Positions 51,796 to 59,995 of a stretch of DNA of 64,000 bases are shown piece after piece (positions within the stretch are counted from its first letter, which is position 1; each line of letters opens with the position of its first letter). The notes beneath the pieces were generated by a model. It searched no databases. It saw nothing but the letters and a program-made list of their open reading frames with translations, and was not told where the DNA came from. Both the position numbers and the translations under genes were made by a program. The stretch covers positions 527,589 through 591,588 of the forward strand of contig NZ_CM001484.1 of assembly GCF_000243395.2 (NCBI RefSeq), given 5' to 3'. The DNA comes from Saccharomonospora glauca K62. Its GTDB lineage: Bacteria; Actinomycetota; Actinomycetes; Mycobacteriales; Pseudonocardiaceae.

Positions 51796-53072
51796 GCACC
51801 ACGGTCGAGACCGGGTCCCCGAACGCGGCGGGCGCGACGAAACAGGTTCCGCGCGAACGGCGTCCGATGCCGGGCTGGCTGCGGGGCGTGTTGTGGGCCG
51901 TCGCGGCCATCGCGGTGTTGTCCACCACGTCCTATCTCACCGGCATCGACACGCTCACGTCGAGCAACACGTCGCAGACCGCGCTGAGGCTGGCCCTGCC
52001 CATCCTGTTCGCCGCGCTCGGCGGGCTGTGGGCCGAACGGGCGGGCGTCATCAACATCGGCCTCGAAGGCATGATGATCCTCGGCACGTGGGGCGCGGCC
52101 TGGGGGGCGTACTACGGCGGCGTGTGGGCCGGTCTGCTCGCGGCGATCGTCTTCGGCGCGCTCGGAGGGTTGCTGCACGCCGTGGCCACGGTGACGTTCG
52201 GGGTGAACCACATCGTGTCTGGTGTGGCCATCAACCTCCTCGGGCTCGGCGTGGCGAAGTACCTCGCCGACCTCGTGTTCGAGCCGCTGTCCGGCAACCC
52301 GAGGCAGTCGCCGCCCGTGCCGAAGTTCGACACCTACTCCGCGACGTTCCTCGCCGACTGGCTCAAGGAGTTGGAGGACGCCCAGCGAGTCGGGATCTCC
52401 GACGCGGCGGGCCTGTTGCGAGGGCTCGTCACACAGGTGTCGCCGCTGGCGATGCTGGGACTGCTGCTGGTGCCGCTTAGCTACCTCGTGCTGTGGCGCA
52501 CCCGGTTCGGGCTGCGGCTGCGCTCGTGCGGTGAGAATCCGGTGGCCGCCGAGTCGCTCGGCGTGAACGTCTACGTGCACAAGTACGCGGCCCTGTTGGT
52601 GTCCGGTGGTCTCGCCGGTATGGGCGGCGCGTCGCTGGTGCTGCTGGCGGGTGGCGCCGACTACCTGGAGAACCAGACCAACGGCCGCGGCTACATCGGA
52701 CTCGCGGCGATGATCTTCGGTAACTGGCGGCCCGGCGGGCTGCTGGGCGGGGCGGCGCTGTTCGGTTACTCCGACGGTCTTCAGCTCTCGGCGGGCGGGG
52801 AGGCCGTGCTGGCGCTGTGCTACGGCGCGGTGCTCCTGCTGGTGGTGATCGCGGTGGTGCAGCTGGTGCGCAAGCGTTGGCTCGCCGCCGTCCTCGCGGG
52901 GCTCGGGGCCGCCGCGCTCTACTACGTGTACTGGGCCAACGACGAGCTGCCGCGTGAGCTGATCCCGTACACGCCGCACTTCGTCACCATCATCGTGTTG
53001 GCCGTGGCGGCGCAGAAGCTGCGCCCGCCGAAGGCGGTCGGCAAGCGGTATCGGCGAGGGGAGAGCGACTGA
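51792..53072 (+). CDS. Nucleoside ABC transporter permease 2 (YufQ-like)
   Basis: The product has 426 residues and belongs to the BPD_transp_2 family. It has INIGLEGMMILGTWGA and VNHIVSGVAINLLGLGVAKYLADL as conserved segments. It ends in a few extra helices (VQLVRKRWLAAVLAGLGAAAL) relative to shorter homologues. GTG 51792 overlaps the previous stop and its own stop overlaps the cdd start, so all six genes of the operon are tightly packed. Confidence 0.9.
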   Translation: MSTTVETGSPNAAGATKQVPRERRPMPGWLRGVLWAVAAIAVLSTTSYLTGIDTLTSSNTSQTALRLALPILFAALGGLWAERAGVINIGLEGMMILGTWGAAWGAYYGGVWAGLLAAIVFGALGGLLHAVATVTFGVNHIVSGVAINLLGLGVAKYLADLVFEPLSGNPRQSPPVPKFDTYSATFLADWLKELEDAQRVGISDAAGLLRGLVTQVSPLAMLGLLLVPLSYLVLWRTRFGLRLRSCGENPVAAESLGVNVYVHKYAALLVSGGLAGMGGASLVLLAGGADYLENQTNGRGYIGLAAMIFGNWRPGGLLGGAALFGYSDGLQLSAGGEAVLALCYGAVLLLVVIAVVQLVRKRWLAAVLAGLGAAALYYVYWANDELPRELIPYTPHFVTIIVLAVAAQKLRPPKAVGKRYRRGESD

Positions 53073-53470
53073 TGCCCGACAACCCGATCGACTGGGAACG
53101 GCTGAGGGCGGAGGCGACGTCGGCGGCGCGGAAGGCGTACGCGCCGTACTCGCGCCTGCTGGTGGGCGCGGCCGCGCTGACCGACGACGGCCGTGTCGTC
53201 ACCGGATGCAACGTGGAGAACGCCTCCTACGGCCTCGGTCTGTGTGCCGAGGCCACCATGACCGGGCAGCTTCGGCTCTCCGGCGGGGGCCGGTTCGTGG
53301 CGGTGGCGTGCCGTTCCGGGGAGGGCGAGTTGCTGATGCCGTGCGGCCGCTGCCGGCAGTTGATCTACGAGTTCGGTGGCGCCGAGTGTCTCGTCGACAC
53401 GCCCGCCGGGGTGCAGCCGATGTCGGCGGTGCTGCCGCAGGCGTTCGGACCGGAGGACCTGCCGTCATGA
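53072..53470 (+). CDS. cdd: Cytidine deaminase
   Basis: The product has 132 residues and belongs to the small tetrameric class that binds zinc by three cysteines. The catalytic motif is CAEAT with the proton-shuttling Glu, and the other two zinc ligands are in PCGRCRQ. NVENASYGLGLCAEA and YAPYSRLLVGAA are family segments. It converts cytidine and deoxycytidine to (deoxy)uridine. The start overlaps the permease stop (TGATG) and the stop overlaps deoA. Confidence 0.95.
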   Translation: MPDNPIDWERLRAEATSAARKAYAPYSRLLVGAAALTDDGRVVTGCNVENASYGLGLCAEATMTGQLRLSGGGRFVAVACRSGEGELLMPCGRCRQLIYEFGGAECLVDTPAGVQPMSAVLPQAFGPEDLPS

Positions 53471-54789
53471 CCACCGAGCCCTTCGCCGCGGTCGACGTCA
53501 TCAGGGCCAAACGGGACGGTTCGCGGCTGACCGGGGAGCAGATCGACTGGGTGATCGACGCCTACACGCGCGGCGTGGTCGGTGACGAGCAGATGGCGGC
53601 GCTCGCGATGGCCATCTTCCTGCGTGGAATGGACGCCGAGGAGACGGCGCGGTGGACCGGCGCGATGATCGACTCGGGCGAGCGGTTGGCCCTCAAGTGC
53701 TCGCGGCCGACGGTGGACAAGCACTCGACGGGCGGCGTCGGCGACAAGATCACCCTGCCGCTGGCCCCGCTCGTGGCGGCCTGCGGCGCCGCGGTGCCGC
53801 AGTTGTCGGGGCGGGGGCTCGGGCACACGGGTGGCACGCTCGACAAGCTGGAGTCCATCCCCGGCTGGCGGGCCGAGCTGTCGACCGACGAGATCACCGC
53901 GCAATTGGAGGAGGTCGGTGCGGTGGTGTGCGCCGCCACGCCGACCTTGGCGCCCGCCGACCGCAAGCTGTACGCGTTGCGCGACGTCACGGCCACCGTC
54001 GAAGCCGTGCCGCTGATCGCCAGCTCGATCATGAGCAAGAAGATCGCCGAAGGCGCCGGGCGGTTGGTGCTCGACGTGAAGGTCGGCTCCGGCGCCTTCA
54101 TGAAGACGCGGGAGCAGGCCCGCGCGCTCGCGGCCAGCCTGGTGGAGATCGGCGCGGCGCACGACGTGGCCACCACGGCCCTGCTCACCGACATGGGGAC
54201 GCCGCTGGGTGCGGCGGTCGGCAACGCGGTCGAGGTGGCGGAGGCCGTCGAGGTACTGCGGGGCGGGGGCCCTGCCGACGTCGTGGAGCTCACGCTGGCG
54301 CTAGCCCGCGAGATGCTCGCGTTGGCCGGGCTCGGTGACGTCGACCCGGCGCGGGTGCTGGCCTCGGGCCGGGCGTACGAGACGTGGTGCCGCATGATCC
54401 GTGCCCAGGGAGGGGACCCCGAGGCCCCCTTGCCGAAGCCGGCTCACGTGCACGTGGTCGAGGCGACCGAGTCGGGCGTCGTGACCGGCCTGGACGCCTA
54501 CGACATCGGCGTGGCCGCGTGGCGGCTCGGGGCGGGACGGGCCCGCAAGGGCGACCCCGTGCAGTCGGCGGCCGGGGTGTTGTGCCTGGCCAAGCCCGGT
54601 GAGCGCGTCGAACGCGGGCAGCCGCTGTTCGAACTCCACACCGACACCCCCGAGGCCGTGGCCGCGGCCCTGCCGTTGCTCGACGCGGCGCTCACGATCG
54701 ACGAGAAGGGCGCGGACGACGACGCCCTCGCCGCCGGGAAGGCGAACGAGGGCGTCGTGCTGGAACGGTGGGAAAGCGGTCGATCCTGA
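53467..54789 (+). CDS. deoA: Thymidine/pyrimidine-nucleoside phosphorylase
   Basis: The product has 440 residues and splits thymidine and related nucleosides with phosphate. KHSTGGVGDKITLPLAPLVAACG is the phosphate- and substrate-binding signature. LDVKVGSGAFMKT is another conserved block. The length is normal. ATG 53467 overlaps the cdd stop as ATGA. It is the last gene of the nucleoside uptake operon and ends at the terminator at 54807. Confidence 0.93.
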   Translation: MTTEPFAAVDVIRAKRDGSRLTGEQIDWVIDAYTRGVVGDEQMAALAMAIFLRGMDAEETARWTGAMIDSGERLALKCSRPTVDKHSTGGVGDKITLPLAPLVAACGAAVPQLSGRGLGHTGGTLDKLESIPGWRAELSTDEITAQLEEVGAVVCAATPTLAPADRKLYALRDVTATVEAVPLIASSIMSKKIAEGAGRLVLDVKVGSGAFMKTREQARALAASLVEIGAAHDVATTALLTDMGTPLGAAVGNAVEVAEAVEVLRGGGPADVVELTLALAREMLALAGLGDVDPARVLASGRAYETWCRMIRAQGGDPEAPLPKPAHVHVVEATESGVVTGLDAYDIGVAAWRLGAGRARKGDPVQSAAGVLCLAKPGERVERGQPLFELHTDTPEAVAAALPLLDAALTIDEKGADDDALAAGKANEGVVLERWESGRS

Positions 54790-54806
54790 CCGGCCGCATC
54801 CCGTGA

Positions 54807-54860
54807 GGGCCCGGTCCCGAACCCCGCTCGGCGCGAGCCGGGGGAGGACCGGGCCCTTTT
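54807..54860. terminator. Rho-independent terminator after deoA
   Basis: The outer stem gggcccggtcc (54807-54817) pairs with ggaccgggccc (54846-54856) and is followed at once by TTTT (54857-54860). An inner stem pairs ccccgctcg with cgagccgggg. Position and T run support it as a terminator for deoA; the converging gene starts its stop 3 bp later and may use the same stem. Confidence 0.88.
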
Positions 54861-54862
54861 CG

Positions 54863-55909
54863 TCAGTCGTCGGAGTCGGTGTCCGCGGCCTTCGACTTCG
54901 CGTCGGAGTTCTTGCCGCTCCTGGTGTTGCGGCGACGCGGCTGCCTCGGGGCGGGCGGGGCCGTGATGGCGGGCTGCGGCGCGGGGCCGCCACCGAGCAT
55001 CAACTCCGCGAACGTGGCCATGGCCTCGTCGAGTTGGCCGCCGATGCGCCGCTCGGACTCCTCGTTGCTCTTGCGCACCACGGACGCGAAGTACTCGTTG
55101 TCCGGCTGCTGCGCCAGGGTGCCCTCGACCTGCGAGATTCCCGACTTGATCGAACCGTCCAGCTCGCCGAGGCGCGCCGCGACGTTCTCCTCGACCTTGT
55201 CCAGCCGGTTCGCCAGTTCGTCGAGCCGGTTGCCCAGGTTCTCCAGCCGCTCGCCCAACGCGTCGAAGCGAGCCGTCGGGTCGAGGACTTCCGCGGTGTC
55301 GGACAACGCCGAGCGCAGCGAGTCCGTGGTGGAGGCCAGCCGCTCCTTGGAATCGGTTTCGAGCCGCTCGACCCGCTCCTTGAGGCCCGTCTCCAGCGTG
55401 TCGAGGCGCTCGCGCACCGGGCCCTGGACCGCGGTGGGAATGTTGTCGATCTTGATGTCCTGCTTGTCGAGGTGGTTGCCCAGCTCGTCGAGCCTGCGGT
55501 GGATGTTTGCGAGCTTGTCCTCCAGGCCGTCCATCCGACCCGAGACGCCTTCGAACCGGGCGGCGACGCCGTCGAGCCTGCCGTCGAGCTGTGCGAAGGG
55601 CTTCGCGAGCTTGTCGACGATGGCCTCCACGGACCGGGCCAGCTCCGCCAGAGCGTTGTCCTGCGCCTCCAGGCGGGTCATGGCCTCGTCGAGCCGCTCG
55701 GCGAGCACGCTCATCTCGGTCCGGTCGGGCAGTTCGGAGAGTCGCTTACGGACGGCGCCGAGCGAGTCCACCGGCGCGAGGCGGGCGTAGATGTCGTCGA
55801 GCGCGTCGAAGATCTGCTGCTGTTCGCTCTCCCGGACCTCGGCCGCGCGCACCAGCATGTTGCGCATCCGGTCGAAGGACGGGGCTGCGAGGTGGTTGTC
55901 AGTCGTCAC
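54863..55909 (-). CDS. Coiled-coil protein of unknown function
   Basis: The product has 348 residues, almost wholly a long coiled coil with repeated heptads (LDELGNHLDKQDIKID, LERLETDSKERLA, LENLGNRLDELANRLDKVEEN). A C-terminal Pro- and Arg-rich basic tail and an acidic end (DSDD) follow. No enzyme motif or membrane segment. GTG 55909 has AAGGA 9 nt upstream. It lies between deoA and adenosine deaminase, the same neighbourhood that holds related coiled-coil proteins in other actinobacteria, and is probably monocistronic. Confidence 0.75.
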   Translation of the reverse strand: MTTDNHLAAPSFDRMRNMLVRAAEVRESEQQQIFDALDDIYARLAPVDSLGAVRKRLSELPDRTEMSVLAERLDEAMTRLEAQDNALAELARSVEAIVDKLAKPFAQLDGRLDGVAARFEGVSGRMDGLEDKLANIHRRLDELGNHLDKQDIKIDNIPTAVQGPVRERLDTLETGLKERVERLETDSKERLASTTDSLRSALSDTAEVLDPTARFDALGERLENLGNRLDELANRLDKVEENVAARLGELDGSIKSGISQVEGTLAQQPDNEYFASVVRKSNEESERRIGGQLDEAMATFAELMLGGGPAPQPAITAPPAPRQPRRRNTRSGKNSDAKSKAADTDSDD

Positions 55910-56150
55910 TGCGGTTGTCCTTCATCGGCGGGAAGATGGGACGTCCAAAGCAGCGTAGCGATCGATTGACTGCGGAGGGTATACCCCCCGACCGCGTACC
56001 GCGTGACGTGCGACTCCGACGATTGAATAACGAGCTGGTCACCGTTCAAGGTTCGAGTACAGAGTGAGACTTGAAGCCCGGAACGGGCGACACCGGGGCG
56101 ATAGTGGATGTCGCACACTCGTGTGTAGGGGCCGCGGGTACCGTCGTCGC

Positions 56151-57242
56151 ATGTCGACGCGAACCGTTCCGACTCCGCAAGAGCTTCGCAGCGCGCCCAA
56201 GGTGCTGCTCCACGATCACCTCGACGGCGGGCTGCGACCCGGCACCGTCGTCGAACTGGCCGACGAGACCGGCTACTCCGGTCTGCCCACCACCGACGTT
56301 GACGAGCTCGGCCGGTGGTTCCGCGACGCGGCCGACTCGGGTTCTTTGGAGAAGTACCTGGAGACCTTCGCGCACACCTGCGGGGTCATGCAGACTGAGG
56401 AGGCGTTGTCGCGGGTCGCCGCCGAGTGCGTGGAGGACCTGGCCGACGACGGCGTGGTCTACGCCGAGGTGCGGTACGCGCCGGAGCTGTTCGTCGAGCG
56501 CGGGCTGTCGCTGGAGGCCGTGGTGGAGGCCGTGCAGGACGGGTTCGAGCGCGGCCGTAAGGCCGCCGCCGAGCGCGGCAAGCAGATTCGCGTGGGGCAA
56601 TTGCTGTGTGCCATGCGCCAGCACGCGCGGGCCCTGGAGATCGCCGACCTCACCGTGCGCTACCGCGACCGCGGGGTCGTCGGGTTCGACATCGCGGGAC
56701 CCGAGGCGGGCTACCCGCCCACCCGCAACCTGGACGCGTTCGAGTTCCTGCGCGAGCAGAACGCCCACTTCACCATCCACGCCGGTGAGGCCTTCGGGCT
56801 GGCCTCGATCTGGGAGGCCATCCAGCACTGCGGGGCGGAGCGGCTGGGACACGGCGTCCGCATCGTCGACGACATCACCACGGCCGACGACGGCAGCGTG
56901 TCCCTCGGCAGGCTCGCCGCCTACGTGCGGGACCGTCGCATCCCGCTGGAGGTGTGCCCGTCGTCGAACGTCCAGACGGGCGCCGCGTCCTCGATCGCCG
57001 AGCACCCCATCGGACTGCTCGCGAAGTTGCGTTTCCGGGTCACGGTCAACACCGACAACCGGTTGATGAGCGGGTGTTCGGTCTCGTCGGAGTTCGCGGC
57101 GCTGGTGGACGCCTTCGGATTCGACTGGTCCGACGTGCAGTGGTGCACGATCAACGCCATGAAGTCGGCGTTCGTCTCCTTCGACGAGCGGCTCGACATC
57201 ATCAACAACGTGATCAAGCCCTGGTACGCCGAGCGCGTGTGA
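56151..57242 (+). CDS. add: Adenosine deaminase
   Basis: The product has 363 residues and converts adenosine to inosine. HDHLDGGL carries two metal-binding histidines, HAGEAFG the third with the catalytic Glu, and [10 protein letters not shown] holds the metal- and substrate-binding Asp pair. SSNVQTGA is a further family segment. No good ribosome site precedes ATG 56151, so a short or absent leader is possible. The gene complements the nucleoside transporter cluster upstream, and a 13-bp hairpin follows it. Confidence 0.95.
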   Translation: MSTRTVPTPQELRSAPKVLLHDHLDGGLRPGTVVELADETGYSGLPTTDVDELGRWFRDAADSGSLEKYLETFAHTCGVMQTEEALSRVAAECVEDLADDGVVYAEVRYAPELFVERGLSLEAVVEAVQDGFERGRKAAAERGKQIRVGQLLCAMRQHARALEIADLTVRYRDRGVVGFDIAGPEAGYPPTRNLDAFEFLREQNAHFTIHAGEAFGLASIWEAIQHCGAERLGHGVRIVDDITTADDGSVSLGRLAAYVRDRRIPLEVCPSSNVQTGAASSIAEHPIGLLAKLRFRVTVNTDNRLMSGCSVSSEFAALVDAFGFDWSDVQWCTINAMKSAFVSFDERLDIINNVIKPWYAERV

Positions 57243-57249
57243 GCCGTCT

Positions 57250-57287
57250 CGCCGCGTGGCCGAGTGCTCGAACCCGGCCACGCGGCG
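57250..57287. terminator. Hairpin terminator between add and the MerR gene
   Basis: A perfect 13-bp stem (57250-57262 and 57275-57287) with a 12-nt loop starts 7 bp after the add stop and ends 18 bp before the stop of the converging MerR gene. It probably terminates both transcripts. Confidence 0.75.
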
Positions 57288-57305
57288 CGGGGCCGGGAAC
57301 CGGGC

Positions 57306-57671
57306 TCAGCGGGTGCTGCTGGCGATGAGTCCGGCCAGGGTCTCGCGGGTGCTGGTGAGGGACGCGATCCGTTCGTCGAACTCCCGAAGATGTTCGACCA
57401 GCGTCGGTACGGCGCAGGGCTCCAACCGGCCGGGTTCGCGGATACATGTCAACAGCTCGCCGATGACCCGCGTGGGCAGCCCCGCGGCCAGCAGGTCACG
57501 GATGTGGCCGACGACCTCGACCGTGGCGGGGTCGTAGAGTCGGTGCCCACCGCTCGACCGGGTCGCGACGATCAACCCCCTGGCCTCGTAGTAGCGCAGA
57601 AGCCGACGGCTGACGCCGGTCGCGGCCGACAGCTCGCCGATCGTGAGCGTTTTCGCGCTTGCACGTGACAC
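57306..57671 (-). CDS. MerR-family transcriptional regulator
   Basis: The product has about 121 residues. The N-terminal winged HTH has TIGELSAATGVSRRLLRYYEARGL and GGHRLYD, classic MerR motifs. A long dimerisation helix and a short C-terminal part follow, with one Cys in LTCIREPG and one in EPCAVP; the usual metal-binding cysteine pattern of MerR/CueR is absent. GTG 57671 is preferred since AGGGGG lies about 8 nt upstream; GTG 57680 is alternative. It overlaps and diverges from the promoter at 57659-57690, which it probably controls together with its own expression. Confidence 0.87.
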   Translation of the reverse strand: MSRASAKTLTIGELSAATGVSRRLLRYYEARGLIVATRSSGGHRLYDPATVEVVGHIRDLLAAGLPTRVIGELLTCIREPGRLEPCAVPTLVEHLREFDERIASLTSTRETLAGLIASSTR

Positions 57672-57690
57672 TGGTGTCACCCCCTACGGT
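57659..57690 (+). promoter_or_regulatory. MerR-type promoter and operator of the class IV aminotransferase gene
   Basis: TTGCAC at 57659-57664 and TACGGT at 57685-57690 are 20 bp apart, the over-long spacing that MerR proteins correct. Between them lies the dyad GTGACAC-tg-GTGTCAC (57665-57680). The -10 ends only 9 bp before ATG 57699, so the mRNA is predicted to be leaderless or nearly so. Confidence 0.7.
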
Positions 57691-57698
57691 TCGGCACC

Positions 57699-58502
57699 AT
57701 GATCCCCTCGACAGTCCAGCTCAACGGAATCGAGGCGACCGCGGAGCAGCTCGCGTCCGTGGCGTTCGCCGGGTACGCACATTTCACCGCGCTTCAGGTC
57801 AGGAACGGAGCCGTGCGCGGTCTCGATCTGCATCTTGCCCGGTTGCGTGAGGCCAGTGACGAGTTGTTCGGGACACACCTGTCGAACGAGCGGATGCGTG
57901 AGCTGCTCCGACGGGCCATCGCCGCGGGGCGGGCCGACGCGTCGTTGAGCTGCTTCGTGACCCAGCGGGCCGGCGAGTTCACGGCTCCGAGGACACCGAC
58001 CGAACTCGACGTGTTCGTGCGATCGTCGGCTCCGGCCGAACCGCCTTCGGGGCCGCTGAGCCTCGACGTCGTGCGCCACGAACGTCACCTGCCCCACCTC
58101 AAGCACGTCGGCGAGGTGGGCAAGACCTTCTACCTCCGCCGAGCAGTGGCGCGGGGCTTCGACGACGCCGTGTTCGTCGACGGTCGCGGCCGCGTGAGCG
58201 AGGCCACCATCTGGAACCTCGCCTTCTGGGACGGCGAGTCCGTCGTGTGGCCGCGGGCCGACCTGCTGCCGGGAGTCACGATGGGGATTCTCGCCCGCAG
58301 GCTCGCCGACCGAGGTGTTCCGCAGCGGACCGCCGAGGTTCGTGTCTCGGGTCTGTCCGCGTACTCCGCAGCGGTCGTCATGAACTCGTGGACGCCCGGT
58401 GTCGTGGTGGCCCGGATCGGAGACCATCGATTCACCGGCGACGAGGAGTTCGTTCGGCTGTTGCACGAGGCGTACGAGGACGAGCCGTTCGTCACCGTGT
58501 GA
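57699..58502 (+). CDS. Class IV PLP aminotransferase-like protein
   Basis: The product has 267 residues and is fold type IV, like branched-chain aminotransferase and aminodeoxychorismate lyase. The region LKHVGEVGKTFYLRR should contain the PLP-binding lysine. DDAVFVDGRGRVSEATIWNLAFWDGE is the conserved E-x-N loop region, and LLPGVTMGILA the phosphate-binding loop. Substrate is not evident. The gene is controlled by a MerR-like promoter and diverges from the MerR regulator. It ends at a GAAA-loop hairpin. Confidence 0.85.
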   Translation: MIPSTVQLNGIEATAEQLASVAFAGYAHFTALQVRNGAVRGLDLHLARLREASDELFGTHLSNERMRELLRRAIAAGRADASLSCFVTQRAGEFTAPRTPTELDVFVRSSAPAEPPSGPLSLDVVRHERHLPHLKHVGEVGKTFYLRRAVARGFDDAVFVDGRGRVSEATIWNLAFWDGESVVWPRADLLPGVTMGILARRLADRGVPQRTAEVRVSGLSAYSAAVVMNSWTPGVVVARIGDHRFTGDEEFVRLLHEAYEDEPFVTV

Positions 58503-58538
58503 GCTCGCGGAGCCGCGCTTCCGCGTCGAACGGATACC

Positions 58539-58560
58539 GGGGCCGCGGAAACGCGGCCCC
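58539..58560. terminator. Hairpin with GAAA tetraloop between converging genes
   Basis: ggggccgcg and cgcggcccc (9-bp perfect stem) enclose the loop gaaa. It lies 37 bp after the aminotransferase stop and 11 bp from the stop of the converging acidic protein gene. Confidence 0.7.
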
Positions 58561-58570
58561 GCTCCCGACG

Positions 58571-59854
58571 TCAGTTGAGGTGCAGCCGGTTCTCGAACGA
58601 CTCGACGAGCCGACGCCACGCCTGCTGTTCGGTGTCGAACGGCGGGCTCGGGGTCAGCCGCATCGGGTCCGGCCGCAGGACGAACGAGACCAGCCAGCCC
58701 AGCCGCTCGGAGGTGGACAGTGCCTTCGACACCTCGTCGTCGCCGGCCCAGTCGGCCGCGTCCCGAAGCAACTCGACGGCGAGTTCGAGTTGGGTCGGCT
58801 CGATCGCGTCGACGCCCTCGGCGATGTCGGCGTCGAGTTCGGCCAGGACGTAGGTGTTGTCGGGGTCGACGTCGATCTCCAACTCACCCGCGGTGGCCGC
58901 GGCCAGCACCTCGTCCCACGTGGAGACCTGAGCCAGGTCGGTGTGCGCGAGTTTGTCCCCGTCGGCCAACGCCCTCGCCAGCGCGCGCTCCGACGAGTAC
59001 ACCTCGATGGTGCCGTCGGAGCCGAGGAACACCGGGTCGTCGTCGAGGTAGCAGCGCAGTGTGTAGTAGTCGCGCGACGAGGTCTGGATCTTGATCGGGT
59101 CGATGCCAACCTCGGCCCAGAAGCCCGGGGGCTCGTCGCCGTCGTCGTAGTCCGTGTCGAAGTCCTCGTCGTCGGCAGCCTCGTCCGCGTCCCGGTCGAC
59201 CGGGTCGAGGTCGTCGTCGGAGTCCACTCCCGCCTCGGCCTCCGCGGACTCCTCGTGGAAGGCCGCGAGTTCCTCGGCGGCGGCGTCCAAGGTCGCCGAG
59301 TCGACCTCCGGGATCGTGACCAGCTCGTCGATGGCGTCGAGCACCACGTCCCACTTTTCCGAGACCGTGCGCGACAGTTCGTTCCACAGCTTCGCGCCCT
59401 CGCGGCCGCTGAACGGGAGCGGTCCCTGGTTGAGCAAGGAGAACGCGTCCGAGCTGTCGAGGACCTCGTGGACCTCGTCCAGCTCACACACGTCCGCCAG
59501 CGAACGCACGATGTTGACGATCTCGGCCAGTTCGGCCAGCGTCCAGGAGTCGGGCTCCTCGGCCACCAGCTCGGCAACGCCGACGAGGTCGAAGCAGTGG
59601 TCGTCGTCCGGGATGAGTTCCGGCACGTTGAGGGCGGGCACGGCCTCCCACGCGGGGTGGTCGATCAGGTCGTGCTGCTCGGCCGTGCGCACGTAGGCGG
59701 CGAGATGCGCGGCGTCGGGGAACGCGTAGAGGTCGTCCTCGTCGCCGAGGAACGCCTCCCATTCCTCGCCGTCCTCCCGCCATCGTGGCGCCCACAGGGT
59801 CACCAGATCGCCTTGTGGCAGCCCGAGTTCGATCGGGATGATATCCTGTGCCAT
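58571..59854 (-). CDS. Conserved acidic actinobacterial protein of unknown function
   Basis: The product has 427 residues. It has a very acidic segment about two thirds in (DSDDDLDPVDRDADEAADDEDFD). No membrane segment or enzyme motif was seen. ATG 59854 has GGAGGG 4 nt before it; the upstream ATG six codons earlier lacks a site. From memory, a similar protein (Rv3311) lies next to adenosine deaminase in mycobacteria and some annotations call the family primosomal protein; neither function is supported by motifs here. Confidence 0.7.
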   Translation of the reverse strand: MAQDIIPIELGLPQGDLVTLWAPRWREDGEEWEAFLGDEDDLYAFPDAAHLAAYVRTAEQHDLIDHPAWEAVPALNVPELIPDDDHCFDLVGVAELVAEEPDSWTLAELAEIVNIVRSLADVCELDEVHEVLDSSDAFSLLNQGPLPFSGREGAKLWNELSRTVSEKWDVVLDAIDELVTIPEVDSATLDAAAEELAAFHEESAEAEAGVDSDDDLDPVDRDADEAADDEDFDTDYDDGDEPPGFWAEVGIDPIKIQTSSRDYYTLRCYLDDDPVFLGSDGTIEVYSSERALARALADGDKLAHTDLAQVSTWDEVLAAATAGELEIDVDPDNTYVLAELDADIAEGVDAIEPTQLELAVELLRDAADWAGDDEVSKALSTSERLGWLVSFVLRPDPMRLTPSPPFDTEQQAWRRLVESFENRLHLN

Positions 59855-59995
59855 TCCGCCCTCCGGAAACACCTGTGCACGAGCCGGGTCTCGGCGCTCG
59901 AAACCGGACGTGTTAGCCGAAGCCTACGGGTTCCGGCTTCGCGCCGCGATCACCCCTCACGGGATCGGCACTTCAGTGACACGATCTAAGGCACG

